Source: Euptelea pleiosperma
Lineage: Eukaryota > Streptophyta > Magnoliopsida > Ranunculales > Eupteleaceae
DNA length: 64,000 nt
Assembly (NCBI GenBank): GCA_035048495.1
Contig: CM068544.1
Coordinates: 43,301,893 to 43,365,892, forward strand
Direction of reading: 5' to 3'
Numbering within the stretch: position 1 is the first letter of the stretch; each line of letters starts with the position of its first letter. Shown in pieces: positions 32,756 to 43,992 of this stretch. Below the pieces are notes generated by a model. That model had not been told where the DNA came from, did no database searches, and saw only the letters and a program-made list of their open reading frames with translations. The translations under genes were made by a program, and so were the position numbers.

Positions 32756-33018
32756 GAGTAAAACTTTGACCACCCAGAATATGAAACAGGTGACAAATTT
32801 TTTGGGTACACTAATCAATCTCAATTTTGGTTGATTTTATCCATGGGAATTTGAGCGTTATTGACCATTATTTGGGAAGGTTTGAAATCATTAATCAAGC
32901 TAATTTTTGGTTTACACTGGGGATTGGCTTAACATCCATACGGTCAGCATCCTTTAAGAGTATGCCACGTGGTTCATTGTGGGGATCAGTGATTTCATTA
33001 ATCAGGGAAGTTTTACTC
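32756..33018. mobile_element. Family D MITE, short form
   Basis: GAGTAAAACTTTGACCACCC to CAGGGAAGTTTTACTC. The left arm is deleted between TTTTTTGGGTACAC and the loop. The right arm has CCACGTGGTTCATTGTGG. Confidence 0.7.
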
Positions 33019-33755
33019 GTCCTACAGTACAGCATCACGATTTTTTTTTTCTAACGATTTTGTGGCCTACGTGAAGTTGTATTAAATGAGAATCGAAATG
33101 ACTTTATAAGCTTTAATTTGCGTTTCGTAGTACTTTATTTTTTGGTAGGAACTCAAGGAGCTGTTTGCTAGCATTCCTCACTTGAATTAAGTACTGCTTG
33201 CACTGGTTTAATGAATGGCTGTTGTAACGGTAACGCTCTAACCCCATTACCTTGTTTCTGCAAATAATGTCATAACCCGAAAAAGGGGAGTGGAATTATT
33301 TATAAAAAAAAACATTTTTTACTGTTATCAAAGTTTTTGGAATAGTAAAATAATAAAATAAATAAATATTTTGACCATTTTTTTGACATCACATGTGATT
33401 ATGTTACACTTCATGACGGTAACGTTAAGGGGCCGTTAAAACGTTATAATGGGTCTTTTCAAACCTTGCTAGGGCTCTAAGATGTTTTTTTCTTTTTTCC
33501 ATTTTTTGTTAAATTTGGAGTCCTCGTGGAGTACATCAGCAGAACGTGGATGTCACACATGAAAAGATTTTTCTTGGATGTTGCTACAGTATTCATTCCT
33601 TTTTTCTTGCCACGTGGTCAGCCCAGACTGGACGAAATTTAGCCTGAGGGGCCTTTTTCCTGGGGGGCTGTGGGGCGCATAAAAACGTGTTTGGCCCACC
33701 CCCCAATGGATCTTCACACCAACAATCATCCCTAGCTGTTCTTTTAACTTTTAAG
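33019..33755. other. Intergenic with a worn family A relic
   Basis: About 33225-33465 has GTTGTAACGGTAACGC and ends TTTTCAAACCTTG, like family A but degraded. 33600-33755 contains CCACGTGGTCAGCCCAGACTGG. No gene. Confidence 0.5.
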
Positions 33756-34626
33756 TATGGTTTTAAAAAGGGAGCGCATATTTGCACACCCCATTTCCTA
33801 TCCGGGTGGACTCTTAGTCGGGGCACACCCCAAAAAGAGAGATCTCTGTCTAAAACTTGGCTGATCGGTGAGGTCGCTGAACGCTCACAAAATGAGTACG
33901 TGGCATATTTTTAGAGGACACTGACCGTACGGATGTTTGGCTAATCCCTAGGTGAACCTAAAAACGGGAAAAATCAGCTTGATTAGTGATTTCAACCCTT
34001 TCAAACTTGTACCCCAAATACTGGTTGATAATGCCCAAATTCCCATGGTAAAATGAACCCATGAAAATGGCTCCATTCAACACTTGAAAATCGCTAATCA
34101 AGTTGAATTTTGGTTTGTAGGTCCACCTAGAGATTGGCCAAACATCTATACGGTCAGCATCCTCTAATAATGTGTCACGTGGCTCATTTTGTTCGCAATG
34201 TGGTCACCAGTCAGCCAAGTTTTTTAGAGAGATTTCTCTTTTTGGGGTGCGCCCCGACTAGGAGTCCACCGGGATAGGAAATGGGGTCTCCAAAAATGAG
34301 CTCCTTTTAAAAACGGCCGTTTAAACGGTAACGCCGCAAGCACGTTCCCGTTTTGACGCTTTAAATTAAGCGGCCATTTTTTTGGTTTAATAGCCGTTAA
34401 AACGGTTTTAACAGTCGTTAAATTCTGAATTTTTTTTTGAAAGAAACGTCTGTTAAATCCATTTAATTCCATTTTTTTGAAATTTTCAAATTTTGAATTT
34501 CAGTGCCATTTTTTCCGTTAAATCCATTTTTTTTCTTCTATTTTTTTCATTTTTGCCCCGGGCCGTTTAAATGGTTTAAACGCCCCAATCTGTTAAACTG
34601 TTAAAAAGGGACTCCTTTAAACCTTG
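33756..34626. mobile_element. Family A hAT-type MITE split by a nested element; 8-bp TSD
   Basis: CTTTTAAG flanks both ends (33748-33755 and 34627-34634). Ends are TATGGTTTTAAAAA and TTTAAACCTTG. Only the first 14 bases and the part from 34305 belong to family A. The middle is the family H element. Confidence 0.82.
33770..34304. mobile_element. Family H Mutator-like MITE, 535 bp, nested, with perfect 9-bp TSD
   Basis: TTTTAAAAA flanks both ends (33761-33769 and 34305-34313). Terminal arms of about 100 bp carry CCCCATTTCCTATCC and GTCGGGGCACACCCC with their complements. The inner part from about 33870 to 34215 is a family D-type core. Confidence 0.88.
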
Positions 34627-34634
34627 CTTTTAAG

Positions 34635-34950
34635 TATGTTGTGGGGTAATCACATCAAATGGCTAGAGATGACCAATCAGTCTGATTATGGGTGTGTGGT
34701 GCATGAAATAATCTAGTCTGCAATCATTTACAGACTTAAAAGTATGCAAACATCGCATCCACCATTGAATACTCATTGAAAAACTTGTTTTTAATTTATG
34801 AAATATATTTTTTTAAAAACATTGAATTAACACATTTATCAAGGAACATCCAACCGTATTGACAATGTTTGCATGCTTTTAAGTCTTTAAATTGTTGAAG
34901 ACTAGATTTGTCTGTAGTGCATGAAGGGTTGGGATGATCATTCACGGGCA
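34635..34950. other. Intergenic, nothing firm
   Basis: ACCAATCAGTCTGATTATGGGTGTG resembles a MITE core, and CTTAAAAGTATGCAAACATCG pairs with GTTTGCATGCTTTTAAG, so a small worn inverted repeat is likely. Confidence 0.45.
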
Positions 34951-35783
34951 TAGTTCAAAGTCTCGGTGCTTACCGAGACGGTGATCCACGGTCTGGTTTG
35001 GATCACACCGGATCGCCAGAGTTAGAGATACAACTCAATTGGATCGGGCGATCAAGATGAGTTGGACGGTCCAACTCGCCCGAGTTGAACCAGCGGAAAT
35101 CGATTATAAAATCCTTTTTTTTTTTCGATTTTTCCTCATTTCTTCTTCTATTATTCTCAAAACACATTTCTCCTCTAAAACGCCCTCAATCCACTAGATC
35201 TAGCAAAAAAACTCTTAGATTTCTAAATATCTAAGGCTTTACATCCCAAAACTTCAAGATATGGCCAAATCCAACAAGATCCGGCCAAATCTGACGAGAT
35301 TTATGTATTTGTTAGTAGATCTCCCAAAAAATTCTTGTCTTTTGCAATCTTTCATGATCTTCTATTGTTTTACCTAAATTTATGGTGAAAAATAATAAAT
35401 TTTTGATAAAAATATAGGTTTACTCTCATTTGGTTGTTATTTTTTTTTTGGGAAAAAATATTCTTAGATGTATTAAGTTAATTGAGGGATAGTAGAGCAG
35501 TTGAATTTTTTATTTTTTCTAATTTTTTATGATTTTTCTAGAATTTTTTTTATTTTTTCACTTTTTTTTAATTTGTTACGATTTTTTTTTCATCCCAATA
35601 AGCTGAAATGGATCAAGTTGTATTTTTTTTTTATTTTTTTTACTATTTTTTTCTGATTTTATATTATTTTTCTGTATTTTTTAATTTTTTTTAAATGTTG
35701 TCTTGGGATCACACTTGATCGGACCAATCCAACCGATCCGGATAGGCCGGATCGGAGGTGGATGATCCCGAGACTTCGAACTA
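34951..35783. mobile_element. Family K inverted-repeat element, copy 2
   Basis: TAGTTCAAAGTCTCGG to CCCGAGACTTCGAACTA. It shares GATCACACCGGATC, CAACTCGCCCGAGTTG-like and TCTAGATC stretches with copy 1 in opposite orientation. TSD not seen. Confidence 0.65.
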
Positions 35784-36045
35784 CCGTGGGAAGGACATCA
35801 GTAGTCCATTTTCGCCTGTAGTTTGACTACCAACGTAGATGATTCAATATATGATTCAGAATCACGGGTCAGTGGACCTGAAAAAGTGTGCCACGTCGCT
35901 CATTCTGTGCGCTCCACAGCCCGCCCGTTCAAGCTAAATTTTGTTGCCAATCTGATTGGCGGATAGGCACCATTGGACAGTTCACTTGTAGAGTCTTGCG
36001 ACTATGCCCTACAGTGTATTGCACTTTTCGTTGATGGCATCTATG

Positions 36046-36318
36046 GGTGTTAATGGGCCAGAATTGGGCCGGGTCCAGCTCCACCCACCTGTCATTTGGT
36101 TATGCCCAAACCCATCTCACACGGGACTAACCACTTCAGGCCCAAGCCCACTCCAAGAATAGGTACGACGGGTCAGTTAGGTCATTAGATTTAAGTCGGT
36201 TGAAGATTATCTTTTATTAAAAGCAAGTACAAAACTGGCCCAATCATGTCAAAGCGGGGCCCATAGCAGGGTGAGTCCAAAATCCCATCAGGCCAACCTG
36301 GCCCATTAACATCCTTAA
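36046..36318. mobile_element. Putative hAT-type MITE
   Basis: TATGGGTGTTAATGGGCC mirrored by GGCCCATTAACATCC. The interior is rich in GGCCC/GGGCC words. Flanks are not clearly duplicated. Confidence 0.55.
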
Positions 36319-36694
36319 TGATAACCTCTAATTTTGTTTAACTTTTTAAATAGCTAAGTTTAACATCAGAGAGAAATGTTAGACTATTCAACAAGGAAGT
36401 CAATAGATCAAATACAAGATCTCGATCGTTTATCAAATAATTAAATTGTGTTTGTGATTGAGAAACTCAATATATGACGAATCACAGCCAGCTGCGATGT
36501 AACAATTAATAAGATCATATCCCAACTGTCAATCATCTTGATCAAACCCACTACCTCACCTGCCACATGTAAAGAAAATCCCATCATTCTTGAACAAAAA
36601 AATGGGGGAATGATCGAGAGAGAGGATTACACTGATTTATGGGCCCGTTCGATTGCACAGAAAATTTATCTGAGAAAATACATCTGATAGGGCT
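36319..36694. other. Intergenic, nothing recognised
   Basis: A/T-rich, no gene. A second Tourist-like start (GGGCCCGTTCGATTGC) is at about 36640. Confidence 0.45.
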
Positions 36695-36893
36695 GTTTGA
36701 TTGCGTGAGAAAATATGTAATTTCTAATTATATGAGAAAATAAAGGGTGGATTTCCGTGGAAACCAATTCTCACCTATATGGAACGGAAATGAATTCCAG
36801 GCTTGGATGGAAAAATCTCATTTTATTGGAAAAATTTACATTTTAAAATGGCTACCAATCATGGAAAAATTTTCCTGAGAAAATACATCAATC
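36695..36893. mobile_element. Tourist-like MITE
   Basis: GGGCTGTTTGATTGCGTG to ATCAATCAAACACACCC with TA on both sides. Related to the copies at 27981 and about 11265. Confidence 0.65.
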
Positions 36894-36899
36894 AAACAC

Positions 36900-37339
36900 A
36901 CCCTAAATTTAAATGGATTATGGACACATTTCATTTGGGGATCAGAGGAACAGATCACTTGTTTGGGAGGAGATCTATGTTTTCAGCTAGCAGTGAGTTC
37001 CTCATCACCGTGATCTAATCGTAATCATAGTGTCGATGAACTTGACAACTACCCCTGAAAACCTAACAACACTATTTGATTATTGTCAAATGGAGAAGCG
37101 CCAGTGACTAACATGAGTCACTAGCGCTAGTGACCAAGAATAATGCACTCACATTCTGTAAGTCCATGAATGTGCCCAGCCAGACCATTTTGGTCTGGAT
37201 TAGCTGGATAAGAGGCACACTCTTTTTGACTTCTCCATTAATATTCCCTTTTGGCTGTGCAATCGTTTCACAGTATACTAGGGTGAGACGTTTGGTAGTC
37301 ACGTTAGTCGTGCTATCATGATAACAATATCAGTTCCTA
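36900..37339. other. Intergenic, nothing recognised
   Basis: About 37085-37135 has GTGACTAACATGAGTCACTAGCGCTAGTGAC, a compact set of GTGAC/GTCAC words. No gene. Confidence 0.45.
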
Positions 37340-37347
37340 GTCTATAC

Positions 37348-37694
37348 CAAAGTTTAAAAGGGGCCGTTATAATGGTATAACGGACTGGGGATGTTACCGG
37401 CTTTTCCGTTATAACGGATTGTAATGCTTAGGAGCGAAAGTGGAAAATAATGGAATTAACAAAAAAATGGAGCTGGAATTCAAATTTGAAATTCGAAATG
37501 TGATTTTCATATTTTCAAAAACAGAAAATATTGGGAAAATAACTGCCATTTTTTCATAAAATTTTCTAGAAAATAACAGTCGTTATTTTCGTTATAACAG
37601 AAAAATAACGGGTTTTATTTTTTGGGCGTTTTAACAGTACATAAAGTAACGGGGGAGGTCCAAATCCGTTATAACGGCCATTTTCTAAACCATG
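37348..37694. mobile_element. Tandem family A array, unit 1
   Basis: CAAAGTTTAAAAGGGG to TTTTCTAAACCATG. GTCTATAC precedes (37340-37347) and follows (37695-37702). The most divergent of the three units at its termini. Confidence 0.9.
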
Positions 37695-37702
37695 GTCTAT
37701 AC

Positions 37703-37996
37703 CAAGGTTTAAAGGGGACCGTTATAACGGTATAACGGACTGGGGACGTTGCCGTTTTTTCCGTTATAACGAAAAAAAACGCTCAGGGGCAAAAATGGGA
37801 AAATAACGGAAAAAAATGAAAATAATGGCCTTTTTTCATAAAAAATTCCAGAAAATAACAGTCGTTATTTTCATTATAACGGAAAATAACGGCCATTATT
37901 TTCGTTATAACGGCCGTTATTTTCTGGGCATTTTAACGGTCCATAACGTAACAGGGTAGGTCCGAATCCGTTATAACGGCCGTTTTTTAAACCTTG
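37703..37996. mobile_element. Tandem family A array, unit 2
   Basis: CAAGGTTTAAAGGGG to TTTTTTAAACCTTG. Bounded by GTCTATAC on both sides (37695-37702, 37997-38004), each shared with a neighbour. Confidence 0.92.
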
Positions 37997-38004
37997 GTCT
38001 ATAC

Positions 38005-38322
38005 CAAGGTTAAAAGGGGACCGTTATAACGGTATAACGGACTGGGGGCATTACCGTTTTTTCCGTTATAACGAGAAAAAAATGCTCAGGGGCAAAAATG
38101 GAAAAAAATGAGAAAATAACAGGAAAAATGATACTGAAATTCAAAAATTTGAATTTCAAGAGGAAAAATAACAGAAAATAACGGCCATTTTTTCACAAAA
38201 TTTTCCAGAAAATAATGGCCGTTATTTTCTGGGCGTTATAACGGTCCATAATGTAACGGGGTAGGTCCGAATCCGTTATAACGGCCGTTATTTTCGTTAT
38301 AACGGCCGTTTTTTAAACCTTG
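38005..38322. mobile_element. Tandem family A array, unit 3
   Basis: CAAGGTTAAAAGGGG to TTTTTTAAACCTTG, followed by GTCTATAC (38323-38330). Same orientation as units 1 and 2. Confidence 0.92.
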
Positions 38323-38330
38323 GTCTATAC

Positions 38331-38934
38331 TACAAAAAATGGTGCGTATTCTTATCAACAAGGACTGTCTAATCTGTCCACCCGATAATTTAACCTGTTA
38401 TTACGATAGCAGTTCTTTTGAACAAGAATTTAATTGGTTGGGCGGTTAATGTTATCCTATGGGACTGACTTTATGTTCAGCAAATCAATTAGATGGAATC
38501 CAAAAAGTATGAACCATTGGATTGGTAAGAAAATGTCCAATTATGCTAAGAGGGAAAAGATATTCTGAAATGCGACCCAACCACTTTTTTCTACAGCCCC
38601 TTTTTCCTTACCAAGTGAAGGGTTGATGTAGCCAATCCAGAACGTCCATTTTATAAAGGACCTTTGAATGCATCTCAGCTGCCACGTGTGAAAAACCTGT
38701 TTCAGTTAGGCCCGTATGGTGATCATAGAAAAGTCTTCTAGAAAAGAATTTCAAAGTCAAAAAAGTGTTCATCTAGAAAAGTTCTATGAACATTTATAGG
38801 CAAGAATCGTTTATAAAAAACTTTTTCTACTGGAGAATCATACAGGGCACTGGAGTTTTAACTCAGAGAAAATCTAAATAGGGAGGGATTGTAGGAAAAT
38901 AGAAGTAAATAGACAACTTTGATCCAAGGTTTAA
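38331..38934. other. Intergenic with one possible MITE
   Basis: About 38711-38868 has ends GGCCCGTATGGTGATC and GAATCATACAGGGC and internal CTAGAAAAG repeats, suggesting an unnamed MITE. Nothing else was recognised. Confidence 0.45.
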
Positions 38935-39325
38935 AGGAGGCCGTGTTAACGGTTAAACGGACTGGGGGCGTTACCGTTTAAATGGATTGAAATGGTCAGG
39001 GGCAAAAATAGAAAAAAAATAAAATTAAACGGATTTTAATGGTTTTCACGATTTTAACGGAAAAAATCGAAAACAGGCGCTGAAATTCAAATTTTAAAAT
39101 TTAAAAATTAAAAAAAAATAGGATTTAACGGAATTAAACAGATTTAACGGCCATTTTTTTCACAAAATTTTTCAAAATTAAACGGCCTTTTAAACGATTT
39201 TAACGGCCGTTAAAACAAAAAAAAAAAAACGGTCGTTTTATTCAAAACCAATGAAACATGTTTAAACGGTTTTAACGGAAACGGGCTTGGGCATTACCAT
39301 TTAAACGGCCGTTTTTAAAACCATG
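38935..39325. mobile_element. Family A-related MITE (GTTTAAACGG subtype)
   Basis: CAAGGTTTAAAGGAGG to TTTTTAAAACCATG. The interior is built on TTTAACGG/CCGTTTAAACGG rather than GTTATAACGG, the same subtype as 34.3 and 46.5 kb. No TSD match. Confidence 0.75.
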
Positions 39326-39639
39326 GATCTTGAAGGCTTGATAATCTGATGTCTTTTAGACAATATTTCTCTTTTTCTGGTTAGAACTGCAAGTATACAA
39401 AGGATGTGAGAAAATTATCTTTAAATTACAATGAAACCTCAATCGAACATCGTTAAACTCAGATAACGTAGGATCTGATGGCAACCAAGAACACTCTGAT
39501 AGATTCCGGTACAAGCAAGATGTACATGTAATCACTAAATACTATCTACTTGGACTGTTCATGTCAGCCCTTAACATGGCAAACAACGTACCCAGGCGCA
39601 TTGAATGTTAAGAGTACATATTTTGTACATGTACCCTAT

Positions 39640-39952
39640 AGGTAGGACATAGAAGTTTGGCCAATCTCTAGGTGGACTTACAAACAAAAAAAATCAGCCT
39701 AATTACTGATTTCTAGGCGTTGGATTGGAATTATTTTCTAGGGTTGATTTTAATTACCTTGAGAGTTCGAGCAGTATTGACCATTATTTGAGGTAAAAAT
39801 ATCCAAAGGTTTGAAATCATTAATCAAGCTAGCCTTTTTTGGTTTGTAAGCACACCTACGGATTGGAAAAACATCCATACAGTTAGAGTCCTCTAAGAGT
39901 GTGCCATGTGGCTCTTATTGCACGCTGTCATCAACGTTATACTCATGGGAAT
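39640..39952. mobile_element. Family D MITE, left terminus missing
   Basis: GTTTGGCCAATCTCTAGGTGGACTTACA, full loop, GTGCCATGTGGCTCTTATTG and terminal CATCAACGTTATACTC. Confidence 0.68.
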
Positions 39953-40826
39953 TGGGTCATTTAGCTGGTCCCATCTGGAAGAAATTATATGTGATTGTTT
40001 GATATGTATCATTTTTTTTTATTGTTGCAAAAATCGAGGAACAACCATATGAGGGGAAAAACACAATAGAAGAAAAATAATCACACACAAGAGTATAGAT
40101 TTACAAAAAAAAAAAAAAAACAGAGTATAGATTTACATATTCGCCATTTCGATCAAGAACTTCTACTCTATCTATATATATAGAACTGTGCATGGCGTAC
40201 TCCACTTATTGTCCCTCATCAATGATGTGGGCGTGCTGGACATCTTGACTTGTGGAGGCCGTACTCCAACCCTACCCAAGTTTTGTCTTTAGAATCGAGA
40301 CATTTAATGAGGGAATGTTTTACCTTTGAAAGTAAAGAGGCTTTTAATTGTGTCACATGGGTGGCACTACCGGTTGCTGCTTTATAGTAGTTTATATATA
40401 TATATATATATACCAGAAGCAGCCGCACTCGTACTGTCCTCCCAGACACAAAAAGAAGATAAGCAATTTTTCAAATGAATCATATCAAAAACAACAGGGC
40501 CATGTGCATTTTCTGTGAACCTGATAATGTCAGAGGGAAGACGCTCTTTCGAGCCCTACCTTGAACTTAGGTTCCAGCCAATTGGGTCTTAACCTTACTC
40601 GAGCCCACATATGATAATTATAGAATTCAAGGCACCAAATCTGCATACAACAGTATTTCCTGTTGTAGATACTGTGGTTAAAAGCCTAGAAACAATTCAT
40701 ACATTGGATGATTGTGATCAGCTGATCAGGTTGATCTTACCAAACAATTCATGCATTAGTTCCAGGGTACAACTGCGATAAACAACCCATGAAACATGAT
40801 TCAGCAGTTCCACAACCTGCGGCTTA
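39953..40826. other. Intergenic, nothing recognised
   Basis: Contains a poly-A run (about 40108-40123) and a (TA)n tract at about 40395-40413. ORFs are short and unrecognised. Confidence 0.45.
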
Positions 40827-41074
40827 GGCCTTGCTTGGTTCAATGCAAATCGGATGCAATGCACCCACTTGCCATGGTTTTGGGATTACACGTGATTGGT
40901 TAGGGCCGTGCAAATAAGTTGTTGTGCATGTGGTTGCCAAGCCCGTGTAAACTCTTCAAGAAAATGGATGCAAGCATGTGCAGCCCAAAAACCATGGTAA
41001 GTGACTGCAATGCAACGCACCACATTTGAACTAGAATGCAAAATGCATCAGAGTGCAGCGAACCAAGCAGGGCC
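40827..41074. mobile_element. Tourist-like (PIF/Harbinger) MITE, 248 bp, TTA TSD
   Basis: GGCCTTGCTTGGTTCAATGC to GCAGCGAACCAAGCAGGGCC, with TTA on both sides (40824-40826, 41075-41077). The minus ORF 40900-41142 overlaps it and is not a gene. Confidence 0.85.
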
Positions 41075-41098
41075 TTAATTTCCTTGCCACTGACAACC

Positions 41099-41427
41099 AA
41101 GTTTTTAAATGGTCCGTTATAACAAACACTTAACATCACCATTATGTCCGTTATAATGGATCACATTTGAGTAATAAAATAAATAAATGTTTTGGGAGGG
41201 GACCTTCAAAATTCGAAGGTCCCCTCCCAAAATGTTTGACACGTACCCTTTGTTAACCACACTTTACTAACTAACCGAGGGTTTAACATGGGTTAGGTTT
41301 AGGCATTGACATCCTAGTCACACATTTTGGGAGGGAACCTTCAAAGTTTGAAGGTCCTTGGGACCAGCGAATCTTTTCTCAGGGTTGGGGCATTACCATT
41401 ATAACGGCAGTTACAACGTTTTTTCAA
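41099..41427. mobile_element. Worn family A copy with a strong short hairpin
   Basis: CAAGTTTTTAAATGG and CATTATAACGGCAG mark family A ends. Inside, at about 41189-41231, TTTTGGGAGGGGACCTTC is followed after 7 bases by its exact reverse complement. A degenerate relative is at about 41324-41362. Confidence 0.6.
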
Positions 41428-42797
41428 GTTACAATATTGAAGTGATTCTTCCCAACTTGGCCCGAAAAACATGACTTCCAAACAATACATCGTTCTCATA
41501 AAAAGTGTCCGAGATTTTATAAAACATCAGCCATAGTGTTTGGTATAAGACTACAATTCCAACATTGAATACAAAAAGGCCTTCTCCCTAAAGAATTAAG
41601 TAACGCAACCAATTAAGTCTAATGAGAATCAGTATTATATTTAGAATGCCCGACCTAAAAGATTTTCTTTCCTAGTGGTGTTTGTTTGGGTGTGATTGCA
41701 TGAATAAACAAACAGTAGTTTGAAAGTATGTATTAGAAAAATGTGAATAGAGCAATTTTCAATTTCCTTGAAAGGGTGTGATGGGACCACACACTGACTA
41801 GAAGAGATGTTCGATGAATCTATGTTGAGATCAAAGTGATTTTTCTCCAGTATATTCCCAAGTGGGATTACATTACTTGTGTTAGAATCTCAACTCCGCC
41901 ATGCTGTCGTAATTGTTGTTGGGTTTTTTTTTTAGGGTCGGGCTCCATTGACGGATCTAAAATGACAGGCAAAATGACAAGGACACAATATAAGCCAGAT
42001 GGCACACTGTTACAGGACTCTGACAGTACGAGTGTTTGTCTTATCCCATGGTGGACCTACAAACCAAAAATCAGCCTGATTAGTGATTTATAAGTGTTGC
42101 ATCTTTGTACCTCAAATACTGCTCACATTCCCACAGTTGAGATCAGCCCATGAACATAAGTCCAATCCAAAGCCTATAAATCACTAATCAGGCTGATTTT
42201 CGGTTTGTAGGTCCACCATGGGATAGGACAAACATCCATACTGTTAGAGTCCTGTAAGAGTGTGCCACGTGGCTTATATTGTGTCCCTGTACAGATATCT
42301 GTCATTTTAGATCTGTCAATGGAGCCCGACCCTTTTTTTTATTACAAAAAAAAAGTAATAAAAAACCCAACAACAATTACGGCGGCATGGCGTAAATGAG
42401 ATTCTAACACAACTAATGTAATCCCACTTGGGAATTTACTCGAGAAGAAATAATTTGATCCCAACATAGATTCGTCGAACATCTTCTTCTCGACAGTGTA
42501 TGTGGTCCCATCACACTCTTTCAAGGAAATTGAAAATTGCTCTATTCACATTTTTCTAATACATGCTTTCAAACTATTGTTTGTTTATTCATGCACAAGT
42601 AAACAAACACCGCTAGAAAAGAAAATCTTATAGATCCGGCGTTCTAAATATAAAATTGATTCTCATTAGACTTAGTTGGTGTCATTACTTAATTCTTTAA
42701 GGAGAAGGCCTTTTTGTATTCAATTTTTATGAAAGGGATTGCCTAATTAGGGCTTATTTCTAGGCCAAGTTGAGAAGAACCAGTTCAATGTTGTAAC
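41428..42797. mobile_element. Fold-back element with arms near 500 bp, split by a family F MITE
   Basis: The left arm (41428-41925) is mirrored by the right arm (42342-42797): for example GAATACAAAAAGGCCTTCTCC and GGAGAAGGCCTTTTTGTATTC, and CCCAAGTGGGATTACATTA and TAATGTAATCCCACTTGGG. Ends are GTTACAATATTGAA and TTCAATGTTGTAAC. Only a T/A-rich loop remains when the F element at 41935-42332 is removed. No coding content. Confidence 0.85.
41935..42332. mobile_element. Family F MITE, 398 bp, with 9-bp TSD, at the fold-back centre
   Basis: GGGTCGGGCTCCATTGAC to GTCAATGGAGCCCGACCC. TTTTTTTTA is directly outside both ends (41926-41934, 42333-42341). Same length as the copy at 15821. Confidence 0.87.
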
Positions 42798-43992
42798 TAC
42801 TTTAAAAATAAAACATGATACTGTTTTAAGGGCAGAATCTAAATTTGGCCCCACAAGTTACCAAACACGGGCTAGAAGAATAGGCCTGGACTTATGACAG
42901 CTGGCCCTATTTTTTTGGGTTTTCAGACAGGCCCTAAAGATTGAGCCCTTGATGGGTTAGGTTTTTAGACAGACCAATAATTGGTAATGAGGGTCGGACC
43001 TACCTCTCAAGAACTCGTTCAAAAGTTGTTGGCGGAGGGTTAAGAAAGGGAGGGAGGGGACAAACCAGTACCATGGACAAGAGATTCCAAGGTCAAGGCA
43101 AAGCTTATACTTGTTGTAATCTTGGTTAAGCCTGATTAAGGAGAGAGGTTGATGAAACATTGGGTTAACAGGGAATTTAATTGTTACATGTCGCCTTCTT
43201 GCCACATTTGCTTACTCTAGAAGTATGCACGACTCACTCTCAACTTGAAATGGGCTTGGGCTTTGGGGTGTCTTAATTTTCATTCGAGACCTTCCATTGA
43301 TCACCAGTGCAAGAACAATCTGCTTATCAAATGGTTGAGATCATCAAACCAGGTCACCAGGCTATATATTTTATGGACTATTAGATCAAACCAGCTATAT
43401 TCAAAACCAATAAAACTTGAGTTGGACGTGAACCATGAGATGGGCCGGTCCTACTGGATCAGAATTGACGCCCACCGATCTAGACAGCCTTGGGGTTGTC
43501 TTGCCTGAGACTAATCCTTCGCAGAATGGGACCTCACATCGTCTCAAGCGAGACAACCTCAGACCGAGTTGGAGAATGCGGTGACTGATCCCATCCCGAT
43601 CCGAGACGTTCATCCATGATCCAGAAAGTCCTCTAGGTTGCCCAACCCAGAACCACATCTCATTCTCATGTTAAAGAGAGTTTTGCTCCATTCCTACCGC
43701 GGTTGGATTCTCCCTAGCACATTTTATATACCAACAACGGCACGAGAGCGCGCCACGTTTTCCTTCTTCAAATCGTATCTTTGTCATTGTCTCTTTTCCT
43801 TCTTCTTCCAAACTCTGCAAGATCACAGATTGTCAGGGAGTTTTCTCCTTTCTTTCAACAGTTTGACTTGAATCAATGAAATCTTGAGTTGGTGAAAATG
43901 TGAACGCTAATCCTGACCTGCAACTGTCTAAGTTAGGAAAAGGAAAAAGTGGAAGACGTTTCCTAATTTTATTTCTCTTCTTATTTTAACAT
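42798..43992. other. Intergenic, no gene identified
   Basis: A TATA-like ATTTTATATACC (about 43718) followed by CT-rich sequence (43760-43860) resembles a plant promoter and leader, but no coding sequence follows. The ORFs at 42957, 43245, 43401 and 43638 have no recognisable homology. Confidence 0.4.

Noticed and set aside
37340..38330. Regular repeat array resembling CRISPR
   Set aside because: The 8-mer repeats are transposon target duplications and the roughly 300-bp units are hAT MITEs in a plant nuclear genome.
40490..40560. CIFCEPDNVRGK-like reading resembling a retroelement zinc-binding domain
   Set aside because: Too short, soon stopped, and without neighbouring reverse transcriptase sequence.
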